Assembly: GCF_019063845.1 (NCBI RefSeq)
Contig: NZ_CP077683.1
Span: 4,874,501-4,938,500 of the forward strand
Length of the DNA stretch: 64,000 nucleotides
DNA from: Geomonas subterranea
Lineage (GTDB): Bacteria; Desulfobacterota; Desulfuromonadia; Geobacterales; Geobacteraceae
Direction: 5' to 3'
Shown: piece by piece, positions 35,935 through 45,011 of the stretch
Position numbering within the stretch: the stretch's first letter is position 1
How the letters are laid out: each line of letters opens with the position of its first letter
Position numbers and translations under genes: made by a program
The notes under the pieces: model-generated
The model's input: the letters and a program-made list of their open reading frames with translations, nothing else
What the model was told of the DNA's origin: nothing
The model's database searches: none

Positions 35935-38058
35935 TCATGAAAAGCTCTTTTCGTAGGCGTCCATCAGCGTCTTGGAAACGATGCTCCAGTCAAACGCCAG
36001 GGACTTTTCGCGTGACTTCCGCCCCATGCACTGCCGCAATTGCGCGTCGGCCGCGAGGGCGAGCACCGCCTCCGCCATCTCCCGGGCTTCGCCGGGACGG
36101 CACAGTCTGGCGCATTCGTCGTCCACATAGTCGCGGATGCCGCCGATGTCGGTGGTGACGATGGGGAGCCCGCAGGCCATCCCCTCCAGGACGGAGTTGT
36201 TGGCGGTGCAATCCTTCATGGGGACCACGAGCAGCATCGCCTCCTGGTACTTGGCCAACAGCTCCGCCTCCGGAATGCCGGAGTGGAACCTGACGTTGGA
36301 GCACCCCTCGAAAAAGGCCCGGTTACGCTCCAGGGTGACCACGTCGAGGACCAACTGCGGCGCCTTCGACGCCAGGATCTTGGACACCGCCACCAGCGTA
36401 TCGAAGTCCCTGAGCCAGTTCCCCACGAACAGGATGCGGTCCTCCCGCTTGAGTCCCGGGTTGGGCGCGAAGAAGTCGGTATCGACGCCGTGCGGCACGA
36501 AGTGGATCTTCGCGGGGTCGATGTACTGCGAGAAGAACGGGATCTGGTTGGTCCCGACCACCACGACGCCGTCCACGTTCTTGAGAGGTTCCCTGGTCCG
36601 GACGAACTCCAGGTGGGCCGCCGGGGGCTGGTGGAAGGAGACGAATATCTTCTTGTTCGGGTCTTTCGAGCGCCCGGTGTGGTACAGGGAGTTCTCGCCG
36701 TACAGGTAGTGGCAGACGTGCCGGTTGGTGCCGCAGGCCAGTTCGTTGACCGCGCTCTCCAGTTCCAGGTCGCTCGGGTTGTACCAGCTCACCTCCTTTT
36801 TTGCCTGCTGGTACAGTCGCTCGCGCTCCGCTTCGGTGACAGAGTCGAAGCTCGCCGCCTTGGGCAGCCTGCGATGCGGAACGAAGTCGATAAAGCGGTC
36901 GTAGCCGGAGTGGGGCGAGTGGTGCGCGGTTCTCACGTTCGCGAAATGAACCCTGATCTGGTCGCTGCTCTCGCGCGTCACGGCCCTGCGCGTCGCCTCC
37001 AGGTAGGCGTTGCCCCACCTGAGGTCGGGCTCGAGGTAGTTGGTTTCCGCCCATTCGTTCCACGATTTGACGAAGATCACGCGCTCGTCTTCGGGGCGGT
37101 CCTCGACGAGGTCCACCGCTTCCTCCAGGTGCCGCTCGTACAACTGCGGCGTCGAGCCGTGCAGCACGAAGCCGTTTTTCCCGGAGCGCGGGGTGTTGTC
37201 CCAGTTGGGCACCACGCACGGGTGGAAGTCGCGGCGCAGCGTCTTGTCCGGGAAGGCGTTCTCCACGAAGGACTGGTAGGAGTAGACCTGCGGCAGCTCG
37301 GGCTTTTCCTTGCTGAAGAAGCGCCATTTGAGGATCTCCTTCTCGAGTTCCTCGTTGAGCGGCTGCACCTCCTGCCGTGTCACCATGGCTACCGGCGGAT
37401 TGGAGGAGTAGGCGTCGAAGCCGCCCGCTACCGGGTCCCACGGGAAGTCGACCATGGCCACGAAGTGGAAGCCGCCGAGCCCTTCCTTGGCGGCGAGCTC
37501 GCGCCAGGTGTTCATGAACAACTCAGGTTCCTTGAGGTCCTTGGGCTTGTAGACCCCGAAGATGTTCTTGCCGTTCACCTTGAGGTAACGCGGGTCGCGG
37601 AAGGCGTCCAGCATGGCATAGAAGTGAGCGGTGTAATCCTCGACGCCCGGGTAGGTCTGCTCGATCAGGATGCGGTCAGGGCAGCCGTGCCAGACCCCGG
37701 ACCAGGTGTGGTTGGCCCAGGCCAGGCAGAAGGGGAAGTCCGGTTTGCCCGACTGCACCACCTCGTGGAAGGGGCGCTCCAATAGCCTCTTGCCGCCGCC
37801 GAACCAGTAGTGCCAGTAACAGAACCCTTCGATGCCGTACTCGCGGGCGAGGTTCGCCTGATCCTCCCGGGACTCGGGGAGGCGCAGGTCGTAAAAACCG
37901 AGGTCTGCCGGGAGGTTGGGCTGCTGGTGCCCGATGAACAGGGGCTTCGCCTTCACGGTGTTGGTCCACTCGGTGAATCCGGGACCCCACCACTCGTCGT
38001 TTTCCGGGATCGGGTGGAACTGGGGGAGGTAAAGGGCGATGAGGCGGGCTTTCTTCAT
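35935..38058 (-). CDS. WbsX-domain / GT4 fusion glycosyltransferase
   Basis: The protein has 707 residues. The ATG at 38058 has AGAGGA 5 bases upstream, which is better placed than for the ATG 15 bases earlier. Residues 1-about 360 are a WbsX/GH99-like domain (YLPQFHPIPENDEWWG, FCYWHYWFGGGKRLL, FVKSWNEWAETNYLEPD). It is clearly homologous to the third domain of the 28044-31553 protein. About 400-700 is a GT4-type domain with a short N-lobe. It has VSFHQPPAAHLEFV and a donor motif DCTANNSVLEGMACGLPIV, close to the consensus E-x7-E. It probably builds or trims part of the O-antigen or capsule repeat. The gene is the second of the operon starting with the exported carbohydrate-binding protein. 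Confidence 0.9.
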   Translation of the reverse strand: MKKARLIALYLPQFHPIPENDEWWGPGFTEWTNTVKAKPLFIGHQQPNLPADLGFYDLRLPESREDQANLAREYGIEGFCYWHYWFGGGKRLLERPFHEVVQSGKPDFPFCLAWANHTWSGVWHGCPDRILIEQTYPGVEDYTAHFYAMLDAFRDPRYLKVNGKNIFGVYKPKDLKEPELFMNTWRELAAKEGLGGFHFVAMVDFPWDPVAGGFDAYSSNPPVAMVTRQEVQPLNEELEKEILKWRFFSKEKPELPQVYSYQSFVENAFPDKTLRRDFHPCVVPNWDNTPRSGKNGFVLHGSTPQLYERHLEEAVDLVEDRPEDERVIFVKSWNEWAETNYLEPDLRWGNAYLEATRRAVTRESSDQIRVHFANVRTAHHSPHSGYDRFIDFVPHRRLPKAASFDSVTEAERERLYQQAKKEVSWYNPSDLELESAVNELACGTNRHVCHYLYGENSLYHTGRSKDPNKKIFVSFHQPPAAHLEFVRTREPLKNVDGVVVVGTNQIPFFSQYIDPAKIHFVPHGVDTDFFAPNPGLKREDRILFVGNWLRDFDTLVAVSKILASKAPQLVLDVVTLERNRAFFEGCSNVRFHSGIPEAELLAKYQEAMLLVVPMKDCTANNSVLEGMACGLPIVTTDIGGIRDYVDDECARLCRPGEAREMAEAVLALAADAQLRQCMGRKSREKSLAFDWSIVSKTLMDAYEKSFS

Positions 38059-38113
38059 TGGTTCCTCTGGCATGACAAGGGGGGCACATCCTTCGCGCCC
38101 CCCGCTAGTAAAC

Positions 38114-38725
38114 TCACTTCACGGCCTGCAGTTTTACCTCGTCGAGGTTCATGGTTGCCTTTATCTGCTCCTGTGTCCCTTTCTCCACCGAAAGGGCCCC
38201 GGCGATCTTGCCGCCGGCAGGCGCCGCCACCGTGACGGTCAGCTTCTGCCACTGGTTCTTCTTCTTGAGGTCGTAGCTGTTGCTGAAGGTGTTGCTGAGG
38301 AATTTGCCGTCCTTGTAGAGGGCGATTTTCAAAAGCGGAGCCGTGCCTGCATGGTCCCACTCCTTGACGAGGAGCCAGGCGGTGGCCTGGTACTGCTTAC
38401 CCGGCTGCAGTTCCTTGCGGGGGGAGGCTGCGAAGTTGTACAGGCCGGCCGAGGAGGTGCCGGCGATCTTCAGGCTCCCCTTGCCGCTCTTCTTCGGTGC
38501 GGTTGCTGTGCCGAGGCTGATGGTTTTGGCCGGGGCGGACCAGCCGGCTGCCCCCGCCTCGAAATCAAATTTTTCTACCACTGCACCGGTTGCCGCTGGT
38601 GCAGCCGGGGGAGCTACGGTAGACTTCTTCGCAGTCTGTTGGGCTTGGGCGGCACCGCCCGCAGTCAGAAACACAGCCGTTGTCAGTATGACCGCTACTG
38701 TTTGTGTGTGAGCCTTAATTGTCAT
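38114..38725 (-). CDS. exported carbohydrate-binding-module-like protein
   Basis: The protein has 203 residues, with AAAGGAG 7 bases before the ATG. A signal peptide ends near AQA-QQT and a short Ala/Pro/Thr linker follows. The rest is one beta-jelly-roll of the CBM4/9 type (KFDFEAGAAGWSAP near 52, LKPGKQYQATAWL-like block near 110, DEVKLQAVK at the end). A role in binding the exported glycan in the periplasm or at the surface is likely from fold and context. It is the first gene of a long operon and has a good sigma-70-type promoter. Confidence 0.8.
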   Translation of the reverse strand: MTIKAHTQTVAVILTTAVFLTAGGAAQAQQTAKKSTVAPPAAPAATGAVVEKFDFEAGAAGWSAPAKTISLGTATAPKKSGKGSLKIAGTSSAGLYNFAASPRKELQPGKQYQATAWLLVKEWDHAGTAPLLKIALYKDGKFLSNTFSNSYDLKKKNQWQKLTVTVAAPAGGKIAGALSVEKGTQEQIKATMNLDEVKLQAVK

Positions 38726-38760
38726 TGAAGTTGCTCCTTTTACCTGATGTTAAAAAGGCT

Positions 38761-38789
38761 TTTATATGCTTTTTTGACCAAAAAGACAA
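38761..38789 (-). promoter_or_regulatory. sigma-70-type promoter for the WbsX/glycosyltransferase operon
   Basis: Reading on the - strand, TTGTCT, 17 bases, then TATAAA match the -35 (4 of 6) and -10 (5 of 6) consensus. Initiation near 38754 would give a leader of about 28 bases carrying AAAGGAG. The seven or so closely spaced genes down to 24137 may all depend on it. Confidence 0.6.
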
Positions 38790-38819
38790 GTTGCTGTTGG
38801 CCGAGGCGAACGTCAGAAT

Positions 38820-40001
38820 ATGACCTTTTTTGAATACATGCGGCGCCTACATCCAAAGGTGTACTTCCGGATGACGGTAAACGCAGTGGCCGCAATCCTG
38901 CTGACACAATCAGCATATGCGGGAGAGCTTCGTCCGGTGGTCGGTGCCATTCGCTGGGATGCCTGGTATGCCGGCAGCCCCTACGAATACAGCCTCTCGG
39001 CACCGCAGTGGCGGGGGCGGCTCCCGTTTTATGCCACAAACGGCAAGGACGGGCGAGCGAGCCTGCGCGCGGACAGCCAGGAGGTCATGGACCGCGAGAT
39101 CGTCCTCGCCAGCGCGGCGGGCATCGACTACTGGGCCTTTTGCTATTACAGTACCCGCCACAACCCCGCCCTGGCCCAGTTAGACGAAGGCTTGCGGCGC
39201 TACCTCGCCAGCGCGCGAAAGAACGAGATCCGCTTCTGCCTGATCCTTGAGACCAACCATCTGGGACCGGTTGAGGATTGGCCCGTAACGATCAAGAGGC
39301 TGGTGGCCTTTTTCAAGGAACCGACCTACCAGACGGTGGCGGGGGGGCGCCCGCTGCTCTTTCTCTTCGACCCCGGGGAGATGGAAAAGTGGGCCGGTTC
39401 GAGCGCCGCCGTAAAAGCGATGCTGGGCGAACTCGACCGCGCCGCTCTCGACGCCGGGCTGCAGGAGCCGTACATGGCGGCCCAGGGAGGGGAACCCGCC
39501 AGGGTGAGCAACTGGGTGGAGAAATTCGATCTCGACGCGATAAGCGCCTACACTGCGCCCGGGACTGGAGGGGACGGCGAATATCCTCACAGTGCCCTCG
39601 CCGAGGCTAACAGGGGGTTCTGGGAAGCGTGCAAGGCGCTGGCAAAGCAGACGATCCCGATAGTGAACGCCGGATGGGACAACCGTCCACGCCGAAACTC
39701 CACGGAGCAGGCCCGGAAGCTTCGCGGCCCCTGGTACGTGCCGCCCACCCCGGCGGAGCTGGCCCGGCATCTCAAGTCGGCAATCGAATGGGAAAGGGCG
39801 AACCCCGAGTACACCGAGGCCGACGCCATCATCATCTATGCTTGGAACGAAAGCGACGAGGGGGGGTGGCTGGTGCCGACGCTCACGGAAGGGGACGCAC
39901 GGTTGCAGGCGATAAAGAGCGTACTGCGGACGCGTGAGCCCGCTACCTCCCCCGCACCAGGTCGTACGCCTTCCGCAGCGGCCCCGTTACCTTCCAACTG
40001 A
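38820..40001 (+). CDS. secreted GH99/WbsX-like glycan-acting enzyme
   Basis: The protein has 393 residues and is encoded on the opposite strand to the surrounding glycosyltransferases. The start is uncertain. The ATG at 38820 keeps a basic n-region (MRRLHPKVYFR) before the hydrophobic ILLTQSAYAG signal. An ATG at 38871 has the better ribosome site (AAAGGTG) but a poor signal. The mature protein resembles the GH99/WbsX group: GAIRWDAWYAGS, GIDYWAFCYYSTRHN, LILETNHLG, then AIIIYAWNESDEGGWLVPT near the end. A periplasmic or extracellular endo-acting glycosidase for the locus's own glycan is plausible. The last 20 codons overlap antisense with the tail of the 39943-42237 gene. Confidence 0.8.
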   Translation: MTFFEYMRRLHPKVYFRMTVNAVAAILLTQSAYAGELRPVVGAIRWDAWYAGSPYEYSLSAPQWRGRLPFYATNGKDGRASLRADSQEVMDREIVLASAAGIDYWAFCYYSTRHNPALAQLDEGLRRYLASARKNEIRFCLILETNHLGPVEDWPVTIKRLVAFFKEPTYQTVAGGRPLLFLFDPGEMEKWAGSSAAVKAMLGELDRAALDAGLQEPYMAAQGGEPARVSNWVEKFDLDAISAYTAPGTGGDGEYPHSALAEANRGFWEACKALAKQTIPIVNAGWDNRPRRNSTEQARKLRGPWYVPPTPAELARHLKSAIEWERANPEYTEADAIIIYAWNESDEGGWLVPTLTEGDARLQAIKSVLRTREPATSPAPGRTPSAAAPLPSN

Positions 40002-42237
40002 GCGAGTTGAGCAGATCCTCGATGCGCTGCTCCCGCTCCCGCAGTTGAGTGTGGCAAGCGGTTCTTTCCTCCTCCTGCGCGGTCCTGGCCAGCACCAGTT
40101 CCTGCTCCGCCGCCTTGAGCCTGTGCGCCGCGTTCTCCAGCATTTCGCCCAATTCGCGGATGGTCTCTTCCTTGGCGGCCAGGTGCGCCTCGGCAAGCGC
40201 GCTCTGGCGCGCCAGTTCCTCCAGCGCTTGGCGGTTCATCTGCTCCTGGGCCTGGATCCGGACCGCCTGCTGCTGCAGCCGCCCCTCCAGGTCCGCCCTG
40301 AGGCCCTCCGCCGCCGTCATGCTTTCTTCATGCAGCGCCACGAACTGGGCCACGCGCTCCTGTTCCTGGAGCATCACCTCCTCGACCTGCCTCAGACGCT
40401 GGTTAAGTGCCTGGATCTCAACGATCTTCGAGCGCAGCTCTCCTTCCAGTTCGATCCGGTTCCGCCGCGCCTCCTCTTCTCTCTGATTCAGCTCTGCCGC
40501 AGCCTGCTCGAGCCCGGTACGTGCCGCCTCGGCCATCTCCAGTGCGGTCGCCAGTTCCCCGGCACGCCCGGTCAACGCGGCAATTTCTGCGTCCCGCTGC
40601 TGCAACCCTGTTTCCAACTCGGCCCGCAGCGTGGAGAAACCCGCCAGTTCCTCCTCCATCTGCCGGATCCGCTCTTCCCGGTTCACGATCTCTTTCGAGC
40701 GGTAATCTAGGTACCTTTCCAACTCGGCGCGCAACTCGCCCGCGAGCGCCAACTCATCGGCGAGATCGTTCAGCCGCTCCTTCAGGTCCGCCTTCTCGAT
40801 CTTCTTGTTCTCCAGCCGCGTCTCGAGGTGGGCGCGCTTGTCTTCCACTGCCCGGGCGAGCGACAGGAGCTGCTCCGCGTGCTCCTGTGCCTGGGCGGTC
40901 TTTTCCCGCTCGCAGGCCAGCAGGGCCTCCTGCTGCCGGGAGAGCTGGACGCTTACCTCGGCAAACTGTCTTTTCTGCAAGGTCAGCTCTTGCTCGAGAT
41001 TGGGGATCACCCGCATGGTTTTCAGGTGTTCGAGGTACGCCTCTATGAAGCAGTTCAAAAGCGAGGCCTGTCTGGAGTTGAGCGGCGCCTTGGCTGAGGC
41101 GGAGAGTTCCTGATACAGGCTCGCGAAGCTGTCGACGTAGCGTTCGAGGGTGAAGTTCTCGCAGTAGCGTTTTCGGGCCGCCTCGCCCATGGCGGTCCCG
41201 CGTGCCGGATCGCTGCAGAGTTCGAGGATCTTTTCCGCCAGCGCCTCGGGGTCCTGCACCGGGACGATGTAACCGGTCTCCGCTTCGAGCACCATCTCGC
41301 GCGTGCCGCCGCAGTCGGTCGCGACCACCGGCTTGCCCTGCGACATGGCCTCGAGGACCACCAGCGGAAACGCCTCCTTGGTCGAGGGGAGCACGAACAG
41401 GTCCGCACCAGCCAGGATGTCGGCGACGTCGTTGCGGAAGCCGAGGTGGAAAACCTTGTCCTCCAGGTTCAGATCCTTCACCTGCTGGCGCAGCTCCGCG
41501 ACCGCCTCGGGTGAGCCGCCCCCCGCTATGGCAAAGAGCAGCCGCTCATCCCGTGTGCAGGCCTTGGCGGCCGCGGCCACGAGGTTGTCGAGTCCCTTGT
41601 ATTTTTGCAGCGAAGTGACGCATACCGCTATGCGCTGCTTTGGCCCGGCACCAAGCTCTGCACGCAGCTTGTCCGGGGCGGCCGCAGCATGGCAGGGGAC
41701 GCCGTTGTAGATGAGCCGCACCTTGGCCGGCTCCACGAAGCCGGCCAGTTCGTCGCTTACCGCCTGGGAAACGGTGACGGCCCGGTCGGTGAGGAAGTTG
41801 ATCGACTCGTAGAGCAGGGGGAGTGGGAGGATGGACTGCAGGCTCGGGTGCCCGTTCAGGATCTCGTGCACGTGCCAGACGTGCGGGATCCCTTTCAAGG
41901 CGGCGGCGATGGCCCCCCAGCAGATCACGGAGGTGTTGGAATGGATGACGTCCGGCTTTTCCTCATCGATGATGCGCAAGAGCCGGTCCAGCGCCAGCGG
42001 GATCTCCTGCTGTGCATGAAGCAGCCTCCCCTCGTTCTTCACCCACCACTCCAGCGGCAAGATGTGTGTCTTTACGCCAAGCTCGGCGAGCCTTTGCTTG
42101 AACAGGCCGTCGGCGGGGAGCACCACGGCAGACTCGAAGCGCTCCTTGTCCAACCCCTCGATCAGCGCGAGTGCGCAGTTCTCGGCTCCGAACAGGTACG
42201 AAGAGTGGGAGATAAAGAGGATTTTCAGCTTAGGCAT
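39943..42237 (-). CDS. GT4 glycosyltransferase with very long coiled coil
   Basis: The protein has 764 residues, and its start overlaps the upstream GT2 stop by 8 bases with GAGG inside that gene. Residues 1-about 375 are a GT4 enzyme (FISHSSYLFGAENCALALIE, donor motif KEAFPLVVLEAMSQGKPVVA). Residues about 400-740 are an unbroken Glu/Arg/Leu-rich coiled coil of roughly 340 residues. The protein ends in DLLNSLSWKVTGPLRK, the tail shared with three other locus proteins. The coil could set chain length as a molecular ruler or hold the glycosyltransferases in one complex. That is inference, though known for some O-antigen terminator proteins. Confidence 0.9.
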   Translation of the reverse strand: MPKLKILFISHSSYLFGAENCALALIEGLDKERFESAVVLPADGLFKQRLAELGVKTHILPLEWWVKNEGRLLHAQQEIPLALDRLLRIIDEEKPDVIHSNTSVICWGAIAAALKGIPHVWHVHEILNGHPSLQSILPLPLLYESINFLTDRAVTVSQAVSDELAGFVEPAKVRLIYNGVPCHAAAAPDKLRAELGAGPKQRIAVCVTSLQKYKGLDNLVAAAAKACTRDERLLFAIAGGGSPEAVAELRQQVKDLNLEDKVFHLGFRNDVADILAGADLFVLPSTKEAFPLVVLEAMSQGKPVVATDCGGTREMVLEAETGYIVPVQDPEALAEKILELCSDPARGTAMGEAARKRYCENFTLERYVDSFASLYQELSASAKAPLNSRQASLLNCFIEAYLEHLKTMRVIPNLEQELTLQKRQFAEVSVQLSRQQEALLACEREKTAQAQEHAEQLLSLARAVEDKRAHLETRLENKKIEKADLKERLNDLADELALAGELRAELERYLDYRSKEIVNREERIRQMEEELAGFSTLRAELETGLQQRDAEIAALTGRAGELATALEMAEAARTGLEQAAAELNQREEEARRNRIELEGELRSKIVEIQALNQRLRQVEEVMLQEQERVAQFVALHEESMTAAEGLRADLEGRLQQQAVRIQAQEQMNRQALEELARQSALAEAHLAAKEETIRELGEMLENAAHRLKAAEQELVLARTAQEEERTACHTQLREREQRIEDLLNSLSWKVTGPLRKAYDLVRGR

Positions 42238-43180
42238 GTTCCAGGAACCTCGTGAGTACCGATGGGGTGTTGGTCAGCCTGGCGACGGCGAACGCCAGCC
42301 GGAAGAGGGGGCGCGGGTGGTGTTTGAAGATGGCGGCCATCAGGGTCGCCGCCTCCCCGGTGAGGCCGTTTTTGAGCAGCAGCCGGCACCAGGGCTTGTA
42401 GTTGTTGATGATCTGGCGCCTCTCGGCGAGGGTGAGCGGAAGGGCGAGGTAGGGTGCGACGTCCTGGGCGGGGCCCTGGCTCCCTCCCGCACGCTCCTCG
42501 GCCAGCCGCCGCGCCAGCACGGCCAGGCGGTGCTGCGACACCATCCGCTGCACGGTCACCGACTCGACGGTGAAGCGATAGGCGTAGAGGGGCTCCGGGA
42601 GGTTGGCGAGCTGGTTGCGCTCGCTGAAGCGCAGCCACATGTCGTAGTCCTGCGCGGTGATGAACCTCTCGTCGTATCCCCCCAGCTCGACGAAGCGGTC
42701 GCGCCGGAACATGATGGAGCCGTGCCAGAAACAGTTGTAGCTGCACAGGGTGGCGGCGATCTCGGCCGGTGCCGTCGGGTGACGGAAGGTGGCGAGTTCG
42801 GCCCCTTGGCTGCTGATCACCTTTACGGCGGAGCCGACCAGGGCTATCTCGGGGTGTGTCTCGAGGAAATCGGCCTGGATGGCCAGGCGCCCGGGGAGTG
42901 AGCGGTCATCGGCATCCTGGCGGGCGACATACTCGCCGCGCGCCTCACGGATGGCGAGGTTGAGCGACTTGGTGAGCCCCTGGTTGTCATGCCTGATGAC
43001 CCTGAGGCGGGGGTCGGTGTAGGAATCAAGGATGGCTGCAGTGCCGTCGGTTGAGCCATCGTCGACAACGATCAGCTCGAAGTGGGGTCGGGACTGCTCC
43101 AGGATGCTGTCCATCGCCTCGCGCAGGTACCGTTCACCGTTGTAGACGCTCATCACTACGGATATCAATGGCTTGCTCAA
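42230..43180 (-). CDS. GT2 family glycosyltransferase
   Basis: The protein has 316 residues. The start is a TTG with AGGGTG 6 bases upstream. The N-terminal GT-A domain shows SVVMSVYNGERYLREAMDS, VVDDGSTDGT, RQDADDRSLPGRL (DxD region) and the acceptor-site motif TAQDYDMWLRF. The C-terminal 100 residues are helical. It resembles WcaA- or SpsA-like enzymes that add one residue to a lipid-linked glycan in the cytoplasm. It follows cysN by 55 bases and overlaps the next glycosyltransferase, so it belongs to the exporter and sulfation operon. Confidence 0.9.
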   Translation of the reverse strand: MSKPLISVVMSVYNGERYLREAMDSILEQSRPHFELIVVDDGSTDGTAAILDSYTDPRLRVIRHDNQGLTKSLNLAIREARGEYVARQDADDRSLPGRLAIQADFLETHPEIALVGSAVKVISSQGAELATFRHPTAPAEIAATLCSYNCFWHGSIMFRRDRFVELGGYDERFITAQDYDMWLRFSERNQLANLPEPLYAYRFTVESVTVQRMVSQHRLAVLARRLAEERAGGSQGPAQDVAPYLALPLTLAERRQIINNYKPWCRLLLKNGLTGEAATLMAAIFKHHPRPLFRLAFAVARLTNTPSVLTRFLEHA

Positions 43181-43235
43181 AAAGGCACCCTGTGCACCGC
43201 CTGCAGTATTAGGGATCTTGCAGCCCCGATTAGTA

Positions 43236-45011
43236 TCACAAAAGGATGTTTTTTTCTTCCATTAATTCCATGATGGTTTTCGCGGCTGCCTTCAGGTCGT
43301 CGGACTCGAGGAAGTGGAGGTCCGTGTTGTCCGGCAGGGGTCCCTCGACAAAGGACATGTGCACCGCGATCACGGTGTGGGGGTGCACCAGGGCCCGGAT
43401 GATCTGGTGGTCTGCCAGTGCGAAGGTATTGGTGGTGGAGACCACGATCTGCCCGGCACGGAGCAGGATCTGCGCCACTTCGCCGAAACGGCGCACCATC
43501 TCTTCCTTGTCCGAATCGCTCAGGTCGGTCCCCAGCCCGTACTGCAGGTTCTTGCCGTCGAGGAGGTAGACCTGTTTCCCGCCGTTGAACAGGCGGCGCT
43601 CCAGGTGCCTGGCCAGCCGGGCCTTGCCGCTCCCTTTTTCGCCGGTGAACAGGACGATGCCGGGGTAGTGGCCGTTTCTCAGGACTCTTTCGTCGAGGTG
43701 GATCTCGCCGCGTCGCCATTCGAAATCGCGCCTGCGTGCCTCCGCGCGGAAGGGCTCCTGCTCGTCCTTGAACACCTCCATGACGATGCCGCCCCCCTGG
43801 ATGTCGTAACCCTCGATGATGACGAAACGCCCCGTCGTGTCGATGTCGGCGTAGCGGTCCAGGGCGATGGGGCGCCTGGTCCTGATGATCACCTCGGCCA
43901 CGTCGTTTTTCTCGATCCGTTCAGGGGATTCGCCGCGCCCCAGGGTCGAGGCGTCGATGATCCCGAGGATCGCCTCCACCTCCATTTCCACCTCGGCCGT
44001 GGCGATCCGGAGCAGGTACCTCCCCCCCACCGGCACCGGGTTCTTCCCCATCCAGAAGATGTTGGCCTTGAACCGGTCGGACACCTCCGGCGCGGCATCC
44101 TTGTGCGACGCCACCTCGCCCCTTTCCACGAAGATCTGCTCGTCCAGCGTGAAGCCGGCGGACCTCCCGGCCGGGACCGAGTGGACGACATTGGGGACGT
44201 TGAAGGCCTCGATGCTCTTCACCACCGCGGTCTTGTTCGACGGGGAGAACACCAGGGTGTCGCCGACGCTGAACTGGCCCGCCTCCACCCGCCCCGCGAT
44301 GATGCGCCTGGGGTCGAACTTGTAGATGTCCTGCACCGGGATCCGCAACGGGAGATCGGTCCGCGCCGGAAGCTTCACGAAGTTCGCCAGACTTTCCAGG
44401 AGGGTGAGCCCCCCGTACCACGGCATCGCGCCGCTTCGTGCCGCCACGTTGTCGCCGTTGCGGGCGCTGGCGGGGATGAAGTACTGCGGCTCCAGTTTGA
44501 GGTGGGAGAGGAAGGCGCGGTACTCCTTCTCGATGGCGCGGAAGGCCTCCTCGCTATACCCCACCAGGTCCATCTTGTTGACCACTACCACCACCTGCCG
44601 GATGCCCAAGAGACTCAGCAGGTAGCCGTGCCGCTTGGACTGTTCCTGGATCCCCTCGCCGGCGTCTATGATCAGCACCGCCGCCTCGGCCCGTGCGGCG
44701 CCGGAGATCATGTTCTTGAGAAACTCCTTGTGCCCTGGCGCGTCGATGATGATGTACTGCCTATCCCCCCAGCTGAAGAAGGTGCGGGCGGTATCGATGG
44801 TGATCCCCTGCTCCTGCTCCTCGAGAAAGGCGTCGAACAGGAACGCGTATTCGAAGACCTTTCCCTGCCTGGCGCAGATGTCCCGCACCTTGTCCAGGTG
44901 TCCTACCGGGAGAGAATCGGTGTCGGCGTAGAGACGTCCGAGCAGGGTGGATTTCCCATGGTCGACGTGTCCCACGAAAACGATCTGGAAGTGTTCCTTG
45001 GCGGTATCCAT
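43236..45011 (-). CDS. cysN: sulfate adenylyltransferase GTPase subunit fused to a degenerate APS kinase domain
   Basis: The protein has 591 residues. The ATG at 45011 overlaps the cysD stop by one base (TGATG). The N-terminal EF-Tu-like GTPase has [16 protein letters not shown] and NKMD, followed by the two beta-barrel domains (about 210-430). With CysD it drives ATP + sulfate to APS by GTP hydrolysis. From about 445 a C-terminal domain of the NodQ/CysNC type resembles APS kinase, but its key motifs are altered. The P-loop is GEKGSGKA instead of GLSGAGKST, and [10 protein letters not shown] replaces [10 protein letters not shown]. Kinase activity is therefore doubtful. A separate intact CysC is encoded two genes upstream. 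Both sit between sulfotransferase and glycosyltransferase genes. Confidence 0.93.
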   Translation of the reverse strand: MDTAKEHFQIVFVGHVDHGKSTLLGRLYADTDSLPVGHLDKVRDICARQGKVFEYAFLFDAFLEEQEQGITIDTARTFFSWGDRQYIIIDAPGHKEFLKNMISGAARAEAAVLIIDAGEGIQEQSKRHGYLLSLLGIRQVVVVVNKMDLVGYSEEAFRAIEKEYRAFLSHLKLEPQYFIPASARNGDNVAARSGAMPWYGGLTLLESLANFVKLPARTDLPLRIPVQDIYKFDPRRIIAGRVEAGQFSVGDTLVFSPSNKTAVVKSIEAFNVPNVVHSVPAGRSAGFTLDEQIFVERGEVASHKDAAPEVSDRFKANIFWMGKNPVPVGGRYLLRIATAEVEMEVEAILGIIDASTLGRGESPERIEKNDVAEVIIRTRRPIALDRYADIDTTGRFVIIEGYDIQGGGIVMEVFKDEQEPFRAEARRRDFEWRRGEIHLDERVLRNGHYPGIVLFTGEKGSGKARLARHLERRLFNGGKQVYLLDGKNLQYGLGTDLSDSDKEEMVRRFGEVAQILLRAGQIVVSTTNTFALADHQIIRALVHPHTVIAVHMSFVEGPLPDNTDLHFLESDDLKAAAKTIMELMEEKNILL

